NCBI RefSeq assembly: GCF_900454025.1
Contig: NZ_UGQM01000001.1
Coordinates: 6,076,001 to 6,140,000 of the forward strand
Reading direction: 5' to 3'
Source: Mycolicibacterium gilvum
GTDB taxonomy: Bacteria > Actinomycetota > Actinomycetes > Mycobacteriales > Mycobacteriaceae
DNA length: 64,000 nucleotides
Shown here: positions 1 to 7,410 of the stretch, piece by piece
How the letters are laid out: each line of letters starts with the position of its first letter
Numbering within the stretch: position 1 is the first letter of the stretch
Translations under genes and position numbers: made by a program
Notes under the pieces: generated by a model
The model's input: the letters and a program-made list of their open reading frames with translations, nothing else
Database searches by the model: none
What the model was told of the DNA's origin: nothing

Positions 1-195
1 CCGCAGGTGCGGTACCCAGCGGCCGGCTTCTTTCTCGGTCCGGCCCTCGGTGAGGTCATCATCGTCGTCGTCGCGCCGACTGCGTCGGCGTAGTCAAGAA
101 CGTCGGCGGTGGAAGATGTTTCGTCGTCCGACGTTTCGTTAGTGTCAGCGCGGAGGCGTTCAGCTGCCCGGAAATGCCACCATGGACTGCTACGT
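1..195. other. Left edge with no intact gene
   Basis: No convincing intact gene is visible. On the minus strand, downstream of the Mce tail at 196, there is an acidic Asp/Thr-rich reading stretch that changes frame inside a run of GAC/GAT codons. It could be the damaged start of an Mce-associated membrane protein, which is what usually follows an mce operon. That is inference only, and the sequence is cut by the window edge. Confidence 0.2.
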
Positions 196-300
196 CTACT
201 TCTTCGAGGCGCCCATGGCCAAATTGGCCTGGGTGTAGACCTTGCCGTCCGGGCCCATGTAGGTGCCGGTGGCCCGGTCGTACTCGGTGGTCACGAGGCG
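196..300 (-). pseudogene. C-terminal remnant of an Mce-family protein
   Basis: Reading the minus strand from about 300 down to a TAG stop at 196-198 gives the tail TEYDRATGTYMGPDGKVYTQ followed by ANLAMGASKK. The YD-ATG-Y-GPDG-VYTQ-LA pattern is typical of the C-terminus of actinobacterial Mce proteins (substrate-binding subunits of lipid importers at the cell envelope). Upstream of about position 300 the same frame turns into unrelated sequence with no Mce character, so only the last 30-35 residues survive. The cut coincides with the start of a different plus-strand fragment. I am fairly sure of the Mce resemblance but cannot tell which of the six Mce subunits it came from. Confidence 0.5.
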
Positions 301-495
301 AACGCCGCGACAGTGGTGAAGGTTATTGCCGAACGGCGACATCTGCCGACACCCAACGACGAGTGCCGACTGCTGGCGGCCATCGGTATGCTGCTGGTCG
401 AGCGCGTCCTTGATCGATGGGTGTCGGCACCGGGGCGCGCTCTCGACGATCTAATCTGCCAGGAGTTCGCGGCGCTGCCCGCGGTACTGAAGTAG
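301..495 (+). pseudogene. Possible C-terminal remnant of a TetR-family regulator
   Basis: The plus frame ending at a TAG at 493-495 contains an amphipathic stretch ending VERVLDRWVSAPGRALDDLI and CQEFAALPAVLK. This resembles the ligand-domain end of TetR regulators, where a helix, an RW, and P-R-LD--- AF-AL are common. An open frame extends back to 109, but its first part is antisense to the Mce remnant and does not look like protein. I read this as a truncated gene fused to foreign sequence near position 300. No DNA-binding domain is present. The call is weak and rests on pattern resemblance only. Confidence 0.3.
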
Positions 496-561
496 AGGCT
501 TCGCTACCGCCGACGAATCGTCGAAGCGCCTACCGTTGAGGCCACATGCCGGTCATGCTGG

Positions 562-1020
562 CTAGGTCCTGTCGTTCTCGTGCCGGATGGTGAATTCGGG
601 TATGCGGTAACCACTCTCGCCGAGGTCCGCAATGCAGGCCTGCACTGGTTGGCCGATGCGGACGTCGGCCGGGTCGGCGTCGACAACAGCGTTGATACGC
701 AGGCCTGGCTGTTCGTCGAGTTCGATGAGGCCGACGACGTAGGGCGGTATGCGGCCCGGCACCAGCGCCTGGCGTATCACGATGTAGCTGAAGATGGTGC
801 CCCGACCGCTGACTTCTTCGAAGTGCACCGGGCCGCCGGTATATCGGCTGCGTTCCAACGGAGGATGAATCCACTTGCCAGTGTCGTCGCAGCGACACAG
901 CATCAACTTGCCCTGCTTGAGACCCTCCCAATACGGTGCCGAGTCCGGGTCCGGAACCGGGATCGGTGGCATCAGTTGCGGATTGGTGGCCGATGGCGAT
1001 GCCGCGGCTGTTGATGTCAT
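562..1020 (-). CDS. DUF35 / OB-fold acyl-CoA-associated protein
   Basis: 152 residues. A short N-terminal lead precedes YWEGLKQGKLMLCRC, the usual start of the DUF35 rubredoxin-like plus OB-fold family. Only part of the zinc-ribbon is visible: CRC is present, but the second Cys pair is replaced by TGKWIHPP, so zinc binding may be lost. The OB-fold half runs from about residue 70 (GRGTIFSYIVIRQ) to the end. In known systems these proteins form a complex with a thiolase-like partner and help hold the acyl-CoA substrate (ChsH2/Ltp2 in cholesterol side-chain breakdown). Its start overlaps the end of the thiolase-like gene by 4 nt (ATGA), which supports translational coupling and a joint complex. 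Confidence 0.8.
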   Translation of the reverse strand: MTSTAAASPSATNPQLMPPIPVPDPDSAPYWEGLKQGKLMLCRCDDTGKWIHPPLERSRYTGGPVHFEEVSGRGTIFSYIVIRQALVPGRIPPYVVGLIELDEQPGLRINAVVDADPADVRIGQPVQACIADLGESGYRIPEFTIRHENDRT

Positions 1021-2153
1021 GGCTTCTCCCTGCTGTAGACGTTGGCACCGCCGAAAGGACCGCCGCCGGCAGTGACGAGAGCGAGCTGCGCGTCGTCGAC
1101 CTGGCGTACGCCGGCGGCGTGGCGCAGCTGCAAGGCGGCTTCGTAGTGGTGGTTGAGGCCGTGGATGTAGCCCTCGGATAACAAGCCGCCGTGTGGGTTC
1201 ACCACCACGGCGCCGCCGTACGTCGCGCGGCCGGTGGAGAAGAACTTGCCCACCTCGCCCTTCTCGCAGAAACCGAAGCCTTCCATGGTGGCCATCACCG
1301 TGTAGGTGAAGCAGTCGTACATGCAGGCCAGATCCATGTCGGCCGGCGTCAGACCCGTCTTCTCCCAGATTCTAGGACCCGCCGTGCGCGAATACATCTC
1401 GGTTGGGTCATCCCACTCCGTCCACCCCGCCCCGCCCTGGGAGTTCGACGATCCGACCAGCCACATTGGATCCTGCTTGGCGTTGCGCGCGATGTCCTCG
1501 CCGGTGATCAGGATAGCCACCGCCCCGTCGACCTCGGACGTGCAGTCCAGCACCCTGAACGGCTCGTTGATCCAACGCGCGGCCAAGTAGTCGTCCATCG
1601 ACAGCGGCTCACGACGCAGCGCATGCTCATTGGGGCCAGCATGCTTGCGCTGAGTGATCGCGATGTGACCGAGATCCTCACAGGTGGAGCCGTACTCGTG
1701 CTGATGGCGGCGGGCCCACATGGCGAACCACTGCGGCGGCACCATAAAACCGGATGCGGTGTCGAACTGGTCGTGATGCGGCACCTGCATCGGACCCTCG
1801 ACATGACCGAACCGGTAACCGGACCGGCCGTTGAGCGAGCGATACACCAGTACCGCCTTGCACATCCCGGCTTCGATCACCGCTGCGGCAGTGGCGATCT
1901 GGTCGGCGACCAGGTTCCCACCGCCGTACATCGAGTTGGCCCATGCCAACTCGTCGATTCCGAGCGCCCACCCCACAAAGATCGGCTGCTCGGAGTCTCC
2001 TGCAGAGAACGTACAGATTCCGTCGATGTCGGCAGGTGTCAGCCCGGCGTCTTCGATGGCATCCCGGCAGGCGGCGACGGCCATGCCGCGGGTGGTGCGG
2101 CCGGACTTCTTCGAGTAGGTGGTGCGGCCGATTCCGATGACGGCACAGGTCAT
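1017..2153 (-). CDS. Lipid-transfer-type thiolase-like protein (Ltp/SCP-x family)
   Basis: 378 residues, a normal length for SCP-x/Ltp thiolase-fold enzymes. The N-terminus MTCAVIGIGRTTYSKKSGR and the later NPHGGLLSEGYIHG motif place it in the non-decarboxylating thiolase superfamily. The usual N-terminal nucleophilic Cys is not obvious. A YDCFTYTV segment at about residues 268-275 recalls the Tyr region of Ltp2, an aldolase of steroid side-chain degradation. Paired with the overlapping DUF35 gene, the likely role is retro-aldol or thiolytic cleavage of a branched acyl-CoA, in the cytoplasm. The substrate is unknown. It is third in a four-gene minus-strand operon. Confidence 0.8.
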   Translation of the reverse strand: MTCAVIGIGRTTYSKKSGRTTRGMAVAACRDAIEDAGLTPADIDGICTFSAGDSEQPIFVGWALGIDELAWANSMYGGGNLVADQIATAAAVIEAGMCKAVLVYRSLNGRSGYRFGHVEGPMQVPHHDQFDTASGFMVPPQWFAMWARRHQHEYGSTCEDLGHIAITQRKHAGPNEHALRREPLSMDDYLAARWINEPFRVLDCTSEVDGAVAILITGEDIARNAKQDPMWLVGSSNSQGGAGWTEWDDPTEMYSRTAGPRIWEKTGLTPADMDLACMYDCFTYTVMATMEGFGFCEKGEVGKFFSTGRATYGGAVVVNPHGGLLSEGYIHGLNHHYEAALQLRHAAGVRQVDDAQLALVTAGGGPFGGANVYSREKP

Positions 2154-2175
2154 TTCATCTCTCCAGTCATCTTGG

Positions 2176-4383
2176 TTACGTAGTGGTCGGCGCGGGGGCT
2201 GGGTCCCTGGGCAGGCCCAGGATTCGTTCGGCGATCAGATTTCTGACAACCTCGGAGGTGCCGCCAGCGATGGTCAGGCAGCGACTGAACAGATAGTCGT
2301 GCACCACCGTTCCGGCGGCCTGCCGGCCCAGTGGATCGCCGTCGGCGGCCGGGTTGCCGTCTGGTCCGGTCAACAAGGCAGGCCCGGCAATGCGCAGTGC
2401 CAGTTCGGCGACGCGCTGGGCGTGCTCGGCGCCGAACAGCTTGGCGATGTTGCCTTCGATACCGGGTCCGGATTCGAACACCGCGCGGGCGGCTTGGCGC
2501 AGGTTCACCGTCGCCAGGGCGTACGACTCGATGAGCAGCGCGCCGACCTCGCCGGCCAGACGATGATCATCGCGGCGGTGACGAGCCAGCAGATCGAGCA
2601 GGTCCTCAGCGACCATGGTCACCGAACCGCCACCGATCGACACCCGCTCGTTGCCAAGCGCTGCCATCGCCACCCGCCAGCCGTTGTTGACCTCGCCGAC
2701 CACGCGATCATCAGCGACGAACACCTCGTTGAAGAACACCTCGTTGAACAAGGCTTCCCCGGTGATCTCCCGCAACGGCCGGATCTCGACACCCGGTGCC
2801 GACATATCGATGATCATCGCCGTAATGCCTTTGTGCTTGGGCACATTCGTGTCGGTACGCACCGTGGCCAACCCGAGCTGGCAGTTCACCGCGTCGCTGG
2901 TCCACACTTTCTGACCGGTGAGGATCCAGCCGCCTTCGGTGGGGACGGCTCTCGTCGACACCGCAGCCGCGTCGGAGCCGGCACCCGGTTCACTGAACAG
3001 CTGGCACCATCGCACCTCGCCCTCCAAGCTGGGCCACATGAACCGGTCGATCTGTTCGGGGCTGCCGTGCTGAAGCACCGTCGGCACCATCCACTCGCCG
3101 AGTCCCAGGCTGGGGCGCTCCACGCCGTCGAGCTCCTGCTCGATGATCAGCTGCTCGACGGATCCGGCAGCGCGGCCGTACGGTTTCGGCCAGTGCGGCA
3201 CGAGATAGCCGGTGCGAGCCCACAGCTTCTGCTGCTCGGCGGGCTCGGTATTGGCCAGCTCCGCCCGGAAGTCCTGGACCGCCTGCCGGTACTGTTCGGC
3301 TTCCGGTGGTAGGCCCAGCGATGTGCCTTGGCGTGCACCACCGATCTGCAGTGCTGCGACATCATCGCGGAGCGCGTCCTCCCCGCCGGCGAACGCCAGC
3401 AGCACCGTAGCGCGCCGGACATAGAGGTGGGCGTCGTGTTCCCAGGTGTACCCGATACCGCCGTGGATCTGGATGTTCTTCAATGCGACACGTTGGTACG
3501 CAGGCAACACGTGGCCCGCCGCCATCGTCACCGCCAACTCGGCCTCCGACGCCGGAGCTCGGGCCGCATCCCAGGTGGCGGACACGGCGAGCTCGGTGTC
3601 CACCAACATGTTGGCGCAATGATGCTTGATCGCCTGGAAGGACCCGATCGGTCGCCCGAACTGTTCACGGGTGGCCGCATAGATGCTGGCCATCTCGGTG
3701 CACGCGGCCAGCCCTCCGGTGGCTTCGGCGGCGGCCAGCAGGCGCATCGTCTGGACGGCCCCGCGGGCCGCTCCCGGGAAACGTTCCGCCACCGGCGCTT
3801 CGGCCAATGTGACGACGGTAATCGGACGCATCACCTGATCGACGGAGTCGCTGCGCGTCGTGCTCACCGCGTCGCCGGCCTCAATGAGCACCAGATCCCC
3901 CCCGACCGGGATGAGGAAGATGTCGGCGCGCCGCTCCCCTAGGGTCGCCACGGCGTCGGCAACGACCGCCGCTCCGCTCATCGTGGCATTACTCGTCGTG
4001 CCGATCGCGGCCACCATGTCGCCCGACACCAGCTTCGGGAGCCAGCGTTGCCGTTGGTCCTCGGTGCCCACCTCGGCGATGACTGCAGAGGCGGCCACGG
4101 TCGGCAGGAACGGCCCCGCGATCGCGGCGCGGCCGAGTTGTTCGAGCACGATGGTCAGCTCGGGAAGTCCATAGCCCTGGCCGTCGTAGCGTTCGTCGAT
4201 GTGCAAACCCAGCCAACCGGTGGAAACGATCTCCTTCCACAAGGCGTCGTTCTGCCACCAGCGGCCGTCGTCGTCCGGGTCGAGCAGGATGCGGCGGGCC
4301 GCTGCGGTTCCCCCGCGACCGGTCACCAGTGATTTGGCGACGTCGGCGAGCTCACTGTGGTCTTCGGTTAACGCCAAGGGCAT
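2176..4383 (-). CDS. Fused two-domain acyl-CoA dehydrogenase (FadE)
   Basis: 735 residues, about twice a normal acyl-CoA dehydrogenase, made of two tandem ACAD folds. The N-terminal half ends with QIHGGIGYTWEHDAHLYVRR (about residue 309), the site that supplies the catalytic acid region in one subunit of heteromeric FadEs. The C-terminal half carries FSEPGAGSDAA (about 460) and GQKVWTSDA, the FAD and acyl-CoA binding region. Mycobacterial sterol-type FadEs are alpha2beta2 heterotetramers, and FadE34 is a natural fusion of this kind, so this enzyme probably introduces the double bond into a bulky acyl-CoA side chain. It lies between the EthD-like gene and the thiolase gene on one transcript. 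Confidence 0.85.
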   Translation of the reverse strand: MPLALTEDHSELADVAKSLVTGRGGTAAARRILLDPDDDGRWWQNDALWKEIVSTGWLGLHIDERYDGQGYGLPELTIVLEQLGRAAIAGPFLPTVAASAVIAEVGTEDQRQRWLPKLVSGDMVAAIGTTSNATMSGAAVVADAVATLGERRADIFLIPVGGDLVLIEAGDAVSTTRSDSVDQVMRPITVVTLAEAPVAERFPGAARGAVQTMRLLAAAEATGGLAACTEMASIYAATREQFGRPIGSFQAIKHHCANMLVDTELAVSATWDAARAPASEAELAVTMAAGHVLPAYQRVALKNIQIHGGIGYTWEHDAHLYVRRATVLLAFAGGEDALRDDVAALQIGGARQGTSLGLPPEAEQYRQAVQDFRAELANTEPAEQQKLWARTGYLVPHWPKPYGRAAGSVEQLIIEQELDGVERPSLGLGEWMVPTVLQHGSPEQIDRFMWPSLEGEVRWCQLFSEPGAGSDAAAVSTRAVPTEGGWILTGQKVWTSDAVNCQLGLATVRTDTNVPKHKGITAMIIDMSAPGVEIRPLREITGEALFNEVFFNEVFVADDRVVGEVNNGWRVAMAALGNERVSIGGGSVTMVAEDLLDLLARHRRDDHRLAGEVGALLIESYALATVNLRQAARAVFESGPGIEGNIAKLFGAEHAQRVAELALRIAGPALLTGPDGNPAADGDPLGRQAAGTVVHDYLFSRCLTIAGGTSEVVRNLIAERILGLPRDPAPAPTTT

Positions 4384-4480
4384 GATGCGGCCTCACTCAT
4401 CGGGTCGAACGGGAAAGGTCATGGGCGTGGGTCCGAGCGATGCCGCCATCAAGCGTGTCGCGTTGCACGGGTCCCGGCCG

Positions 4481-4849
4481 TCACGTCGCCACCCGGCGTT
4501 CGCCGCGGGGGGTCCAGCCGGTCAACGACACGGTGCTCAGGTCCAAAGTCTCACCCAGCGTCAACGTTCCCGCCATGACCCGCTTGAGGAACTCTCCCAT
4601 CACGGCCTCGGGCTCACGATCGAGTTCGTAGATCACCAGGTAGCGGTGCGTCGGTGGCGGCAGCTGTGCGGGGAGGTCCCCGTCGTCGGGCACCGTGATC
4701 TCGGACAGGTCGTAGCGCTGCGCCGCTACGACACCGGGAACCTCGAGCACCTCAGGCACGTGCGTGGAGTCGTACCACGAATTGAAGGCGTCGTCTTGAC
4801 CTTCGATGGGGTTGCTCAACACGAGGAACAGGTTCTCCGCCACGGACAC
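4481..4849 (-). CDS. EthD-like dimeric alpha/beta-barrel protein
   Basis: 122 residues. The opening pattern (LFLVLSNPIEGQDDAFNSWY, then THVPEVLEVPGV) is typical of small EthD/ferredoxin-like barrel proteins, with the W-D-THVPE signature in the first 40 residues. These are often encoded beside catabolic oxidoreductases and may act as small lyases, isomerases or accessory factors; no catalytic assignment is possible here. It is the first gene of the minus-strand operon and begins about 25-30 nt after a promoter whose spacer contains a perfect 16-bp palindrome (4886-4901). Confidence 0.65.
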   Translation of the reverse strand: MSVAENLFLVLSNPIEGQDDAFNSWYDSTHVPEVLEVPGVVAAQRYDLSEITVPDDGDLPAQLPPPTHRYLVIYELDREPEAVMGEFLKRVMAGTLTLGETLDLSTVSLTGWTPRGERRVAT

Positions 4850-4879
4850 GCCTTTCGGGGAAAGGATTCGAGTGATGCG

Positions 4880-4901
4880 AGACTATGACAGACGACTGTC
4901 A
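4880..4901 (-). promoter_or_regulatory. Operator-bearing promoter of the catabolic operon
   Basis: The palindrome TGACAGACGACTGTCA occupies 4886-4901. The dyad extends outward: GACT at 4881-4884 matches AGTC at 4903-4906. Read on the minus strand, the right arm runs directly into TAGTCT (4885-4880), a good -10 hexamer about 30 nt before the EthD-like start codon. A regulator bound here would cover the promoter. The regulator is not identified in this window. Confidence 0.6.
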
Positions 4902-5059
4902 CAGTCAATGTCCTGCCAAGCACTGGCCTTTCGATCGGGCCTGCTCGAGGTGCATCTGCCATGTTGACCGGGAATTCACGGGGGCATGCCAATCGCGAAT
5001 GGACATCTCGGACGCGGCTGGCGAGGCCGTGCGCGCACGCACCCCCAGCAATTGCTGCG

Positions 5060-5071
5060 ATGATTAATCAT
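5060..5071. promoter_or_regulatory. Perfect AT-rich palindrome
   Basis: ATGATTAATCAT is a perfect 12-bp palindrome inside an AT-rich patch (about 5058-5095) that contrasts with the GC-rich surroundings. It may be a regulator site or a relic of transferred DNA; function unknown. Confidence 0.3.
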
Positions 5072-5251
5072 ATTGTTGTGCAATTATATTCGGTACCCGG
5101 CGCCACCACAGCGCGACAGCTCGCACCGCAGCGTGTCGGCAACAGCATGCCGCGACTTCCGAGTCCGAAATCCCACCGCACGGCAGGAGAATTCCAGCGC
5201 CGATGTCGGAAAGGGTAGGGCGCGAGGATGGCTACCGCGGGTCGAATCGTG

Positions 5252-5273
5252 TGACACCAGACTGTCATAGTGT
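5252..5273 (+). promoter_or_regulatory. Operator copy 2 with adjacent -10-like hexamer
   Basis: TGACACCAGACTGTCA (5252-5267) differs from the perfect palindrome at one arm position. It is followed directly by TAGTGT (5268-5273), the same layout as the site before the SDR. No obvious gene starts just downstream on the plus strand. Confidence 0.5.
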
Positions 5274-5398
5274 CCGGGGAATGCGCCGCGGGTGACGGTC
5301 GTAGGGGAACGGCTCTCATGATCACACCGTCGAGGGACTTCATACGGCAAGTTCTGGTCCTGTCGCCAGCCTTGCGCTACCCCGGCTCCCCACATGTA

Positions 5399-5414
5399 TG
5401 ACAGGCAACTGTCA
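5399..5414. promoter_or_regulatory. Operator copy 3, perfect palindrome
   Basis: TGACAGGCAACTGTCA is a perfect 6-4-6 inverted repeat with the same arms as the site at 4886. On the minus strand it is followed by TACATG, a weak -10-like sequence. Confidence 0.5.
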
Positions 5415-5485
5415 CCACGTCCTATTGACCACACGATGGATGCCTGCCGTGGTCGATGTACAACAGTAGGGAGTTGGTCGCCATG

Positions 5486-5573
5486 ACTGCACTGAACTGC
5501 TAATCGTTTATTAGCCGACAGCACAACGACTCCTACGACTAGTCCCAATCGCCGTCGTATCGTTCAGTGCAGT
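5486..5573. repeat. 12-bp inverted repeat around a second small dyad
   Basis: ACTGCACTGAAC at 5486-5497 and its exact reverse complement GTTCAGTGCAGT at 5562-5573 enclose 64 nt. The enclosed DNA starts with another perfect dyad, CTAAT-N5-ATTAG (5500-5514). No gene lies inside. It could be a recombination remnant, a regulator site or a structured RNA. Confidence 0.45.
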
Positions 5574-5611
5574 GCCTGACTGGTTCGGGGCGAAATCATC
5601 GAGTCGCGCTC

Positions 5612-5641
5612 TTGACTGTTGACACTCGGCTGCCATAGTGT
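5612..5641 (+). promoter_or_regulatory. Operator-bearing promoter of the SDR gene
   Basis: TTGACT (5612-5617) and TAGTGT (5636-5641) form a -35/-10 pair with an 18-bp spacer. The spacer contains operator copy 4, TGACACTCGGCTGCCA (5620-5635), two arm changes away from the perfect palindrome. Occupancy would block polymerase. Transcription would begin about 130 nt before the SDR start codon. Confidence 0.55.
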
Positions 5642-5778
5642 CGGCATCCCACCGCGTGGGGCCGACGGCAGATGTCCATGAGTTGGTGGAGGTCCCCGGT
5701 GGCACGTCGGTGCCCGCCGCGGGTCTCACTCCCGGCGGGCGAGAGCGCGCAATACAACAGCGAAAAGGGTTGAGGGAC

Positions 5779-6594
5779 ATGGGAGTTTTGGACGGTCGGG
5801 TTGCCTTCATCACCGGCGCCGCGCGGGGGCAAGGACGCGCGCATGCGGTGCGGTTGGCCGCCGACGGCGCCGACATCATCGCCCTGGACATCTGCGCTGA
5901 CATCGCGTCGATGGACTACCCCAACGCCACCCCTTCCGATTTGGACGAGACGGTCAAGCTGGTCGAGCATACGGGCCGACGCATCGTGGCACGCCAGGCC
6001 GATGTCCGCGACGGCGACGCCGTGGAGGCGGCATTGTCCGACGGCCTCGCCGAATTCGGGCGCCTGGACATCGTGATCGCCAACGCCGGCATCATCCGGC
6101 TCGGCAGCGGGGGTGACGACCGGCAGGTGTTCCGCGACATCGTCGACGTCAACCTGATCGGGGTGTGGAACACCGTGCACGCCGCGATCCCCACCCTGAT
6201 CGACGGTGGACGTGGCGGATCGATCGTCATCACCAGCTCCAGTGCCGGACTCAAGGCCACCGGCACCGACCGGACCGGCGGTCAGGCCTACTCGGCTGCC
6301 AAGCGAGGACTCGTCGGCCTGATGCAGGTGTGGGCCAACGATCTGGGCAAGCATTCCATTCGCGTGAACACCATCCATCCCACCGGAGTGGCGACCGGCA
6401 TGGTCATGAACGAAGCGATGGGCAAACTGCTGGAGTCCGGGGACGTCGCGATGGAGGCCATGCAGAACGTCCTGCCGATTCCGGTGCTGGCGCCCGAAGA
6501 CGTGGCGAACGCGGTGGCCTTCCTGGTCTCGGATGAAGCCAAGTTCATCACCGGAACGGCGTGGCCCCTTGATGCCGGCTTTGCGGTTCGTTGA
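5779..6594 (+). CDS. Mycofactocin-type SDR oxidoreductase
   Basis: 271 residues from the ATG at 5779, which has a GGGTTGAGGG ribosome site; an upstream GTG at 5638 is less likely. The glycine motif TGAARGQGR (about residues 12-20) follows the first strand, then IALDICADI, an NAGI segment, and the catalytic Ser with YSAAK (Tyr-x-x-x-Lys). The insert YPNATPSDLDETVKLVE after the second strand is the hallmark of SDRs that hold a non-exchangeable NAD and pass electrons to mycofactocin. It probably oxidises a hydroxyl group of the pathway substrate. It stands alone on the plus strand, divergent from the acyl-CoA operon, and both share the operator motif. Confidence 0.85.
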   Translation: MGVLDGRVAFITGAARGQGRAHAVRLAADGADIIALDICADIASMDYPNATPSDLDETVKLVEHTGRRIVARQADVRDGDAVEAALSDGLAEFGRLDIVIANAGIIRLGSGGDDRQVFRDIVDVNLIGVWNTVHAAIPTLIDGGRGGSIVITSSSAGLKATGTDRTGGQAYSAAKRGLVGLMQVWANDLGKHSIRVNTIHPTGVATGMVMNEAMGKLLESGDVAMEAMQNVLPIPVLAPEDVANAVAFLVSDEAKFITGTAWPLDAGFAVR

Positions 6595-6654
6595 TTGCTG
6601 CTGCGCGAATCACGGCGGGCCGTCATCGGGAGCGCCGTGTCAGCAACATGCATG

Positions 6655-6760
6655 CCGGGCCAGGTTGACCTGCACTTCATCCCGCCCCGACACCCGTGGC
6701 GGAACAGCTACGTCGAATCATTGAACTCCCGCATCCGCGACGAGTGCCCGCTGGGATGGC
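6655..6760 (+). pseudogene. Transposase fragment (IS3-type integrase core)
   Basis: Within an open frame starting at 6595, residues DLHFIPPRHPWRNSYVESLN and SRIRDEC match the region around the third catalytic acid (the E of YVES-N) in IS3-type DDE transposases. Everything before and after is unrelated, so only about 30 residues remain. It lies directly after the SDR and marks an old insertion and deletion. Confidence 0.65.
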
Positions 6761-6981
6761 ATCGGCGAGTGAGGGCCTCTCGAGGGCACGGGTCAAAAAC
6801 GTCAACTCCGGACCGACGTGGCGACCCGACCAGGCTGCGAAAAATGCCTCTATCTCTTCACCGAGCACTGGATCCGACCGGGCGAGGTAGGGCACCGATG
6901 GGCCTCCACGCGTTCGCAATCACCAATAACGGCCCGATCACCCCGACCGGCAACTAACCAATGCCAAGGTCGGGTCCGCGG
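6761..6981. other. Spacer with an uncertain minus-strand frame
   Basis: A minus-strand frame (6919-6677) reads plausibly in its first half (LARSDPVLGEEIEAFFAAWS) but has no recognised family and runs into the transposase remnant. It may be a broken gene; not called as a CDS. Confidence 0.25.
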
Positions 6982-7410
6982 TTAATCAGATAGCCTCGAG
7001 GGCAGTCGTTCACCGTCAGGCAGTACATCTCCGGTTTTCACAGTGATGTGCTTCGACAGACGCCAGCGGCCGTCCTCTCGGCGCAGGTGATCGTGATATC
7101 GCCCCACAAACGACATCTCTGCCGGCCCGTCCTCCGGTATCAGTGACACAATCACGTCGCTCCACGCTCTAGCCTCGTTCTCGTAGATGTCGATTACCGG
7201 CGCGTAGACGAAATGTTTGATCCTGTGGGGAGTCGGGGGTTGCGTTGCAGGCAACCCTTCCACGATCGCTTTTCGCCCGCGAAACGTCTGTCCCGCCCAT
7301 GGCAGCACACCGTCGTCACAGAACAACGCCGCAAGGTCGGCCCATCGACGTTCGTCGAGCAGCTGAGCGTGCAAAGCAATTACGCGCCTGATCTCTTCGT
7401 AATCGTCCAC
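6982..7410 (-). CDS. SnoaL-like / NTF2-fold protein
   Basis: 142 residues opening MDDYEEIRRVIALHAQLLDE followed by RRWADLAALFCDDGV, the standard start of SnoaL-like (NTF2 superfamily) proteins. GRKAIVEGL and a central HRIKHFV segment support this; the His may line the cavity. Members include small isomerases, dehydratases and cyclases, some next to steroid catabolic genes, but no exact reaction can be given. It is monocistronic and may belong functionally to the catabolic island to its left. Confidence 0.75.
   Translation of the reverse strand: MDDYEEIRRVIALHAQLLDERRWADLAALFCDDGVLPWAGQTFRGRKAIVEGLPATQPPTPHRIKHFVYAPVIDIYENEARAWSDVIVSLIPEDGPAEMSFVGRYHDHLRREDGRWRLSKHITVKTGDVLPDGERLPSRLSD

Larger units (their letters stand above)
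4907..5611. other. Long intergenic region with further operator copies
   Basis: No coding frame here looks real; the open frames are short, overlap on both strands and lack family resemblance. The region holds two more copies of the 16-bp operator (5252-5267 and 5399-5414), an AT-rich patch near 5058-5095, and a long inverted repeat at 5486-5573. It could hide a small RNA, but nothing specific supports that. Confidence 0.5.

Noticed and set aside
109..300. N-terminal part of the 109-495 plus-strand frame as a real protein start
   Set aside because: It lies antisense to the Mce C-terminal remnant and has no protein-like pattern; only the part after about 300 looks coding.
5084..5548. 154-residue minus-strand frame in the operator region
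   Set aside because: Composition is irregular, no RBS, no family, and it covers two operator sites.
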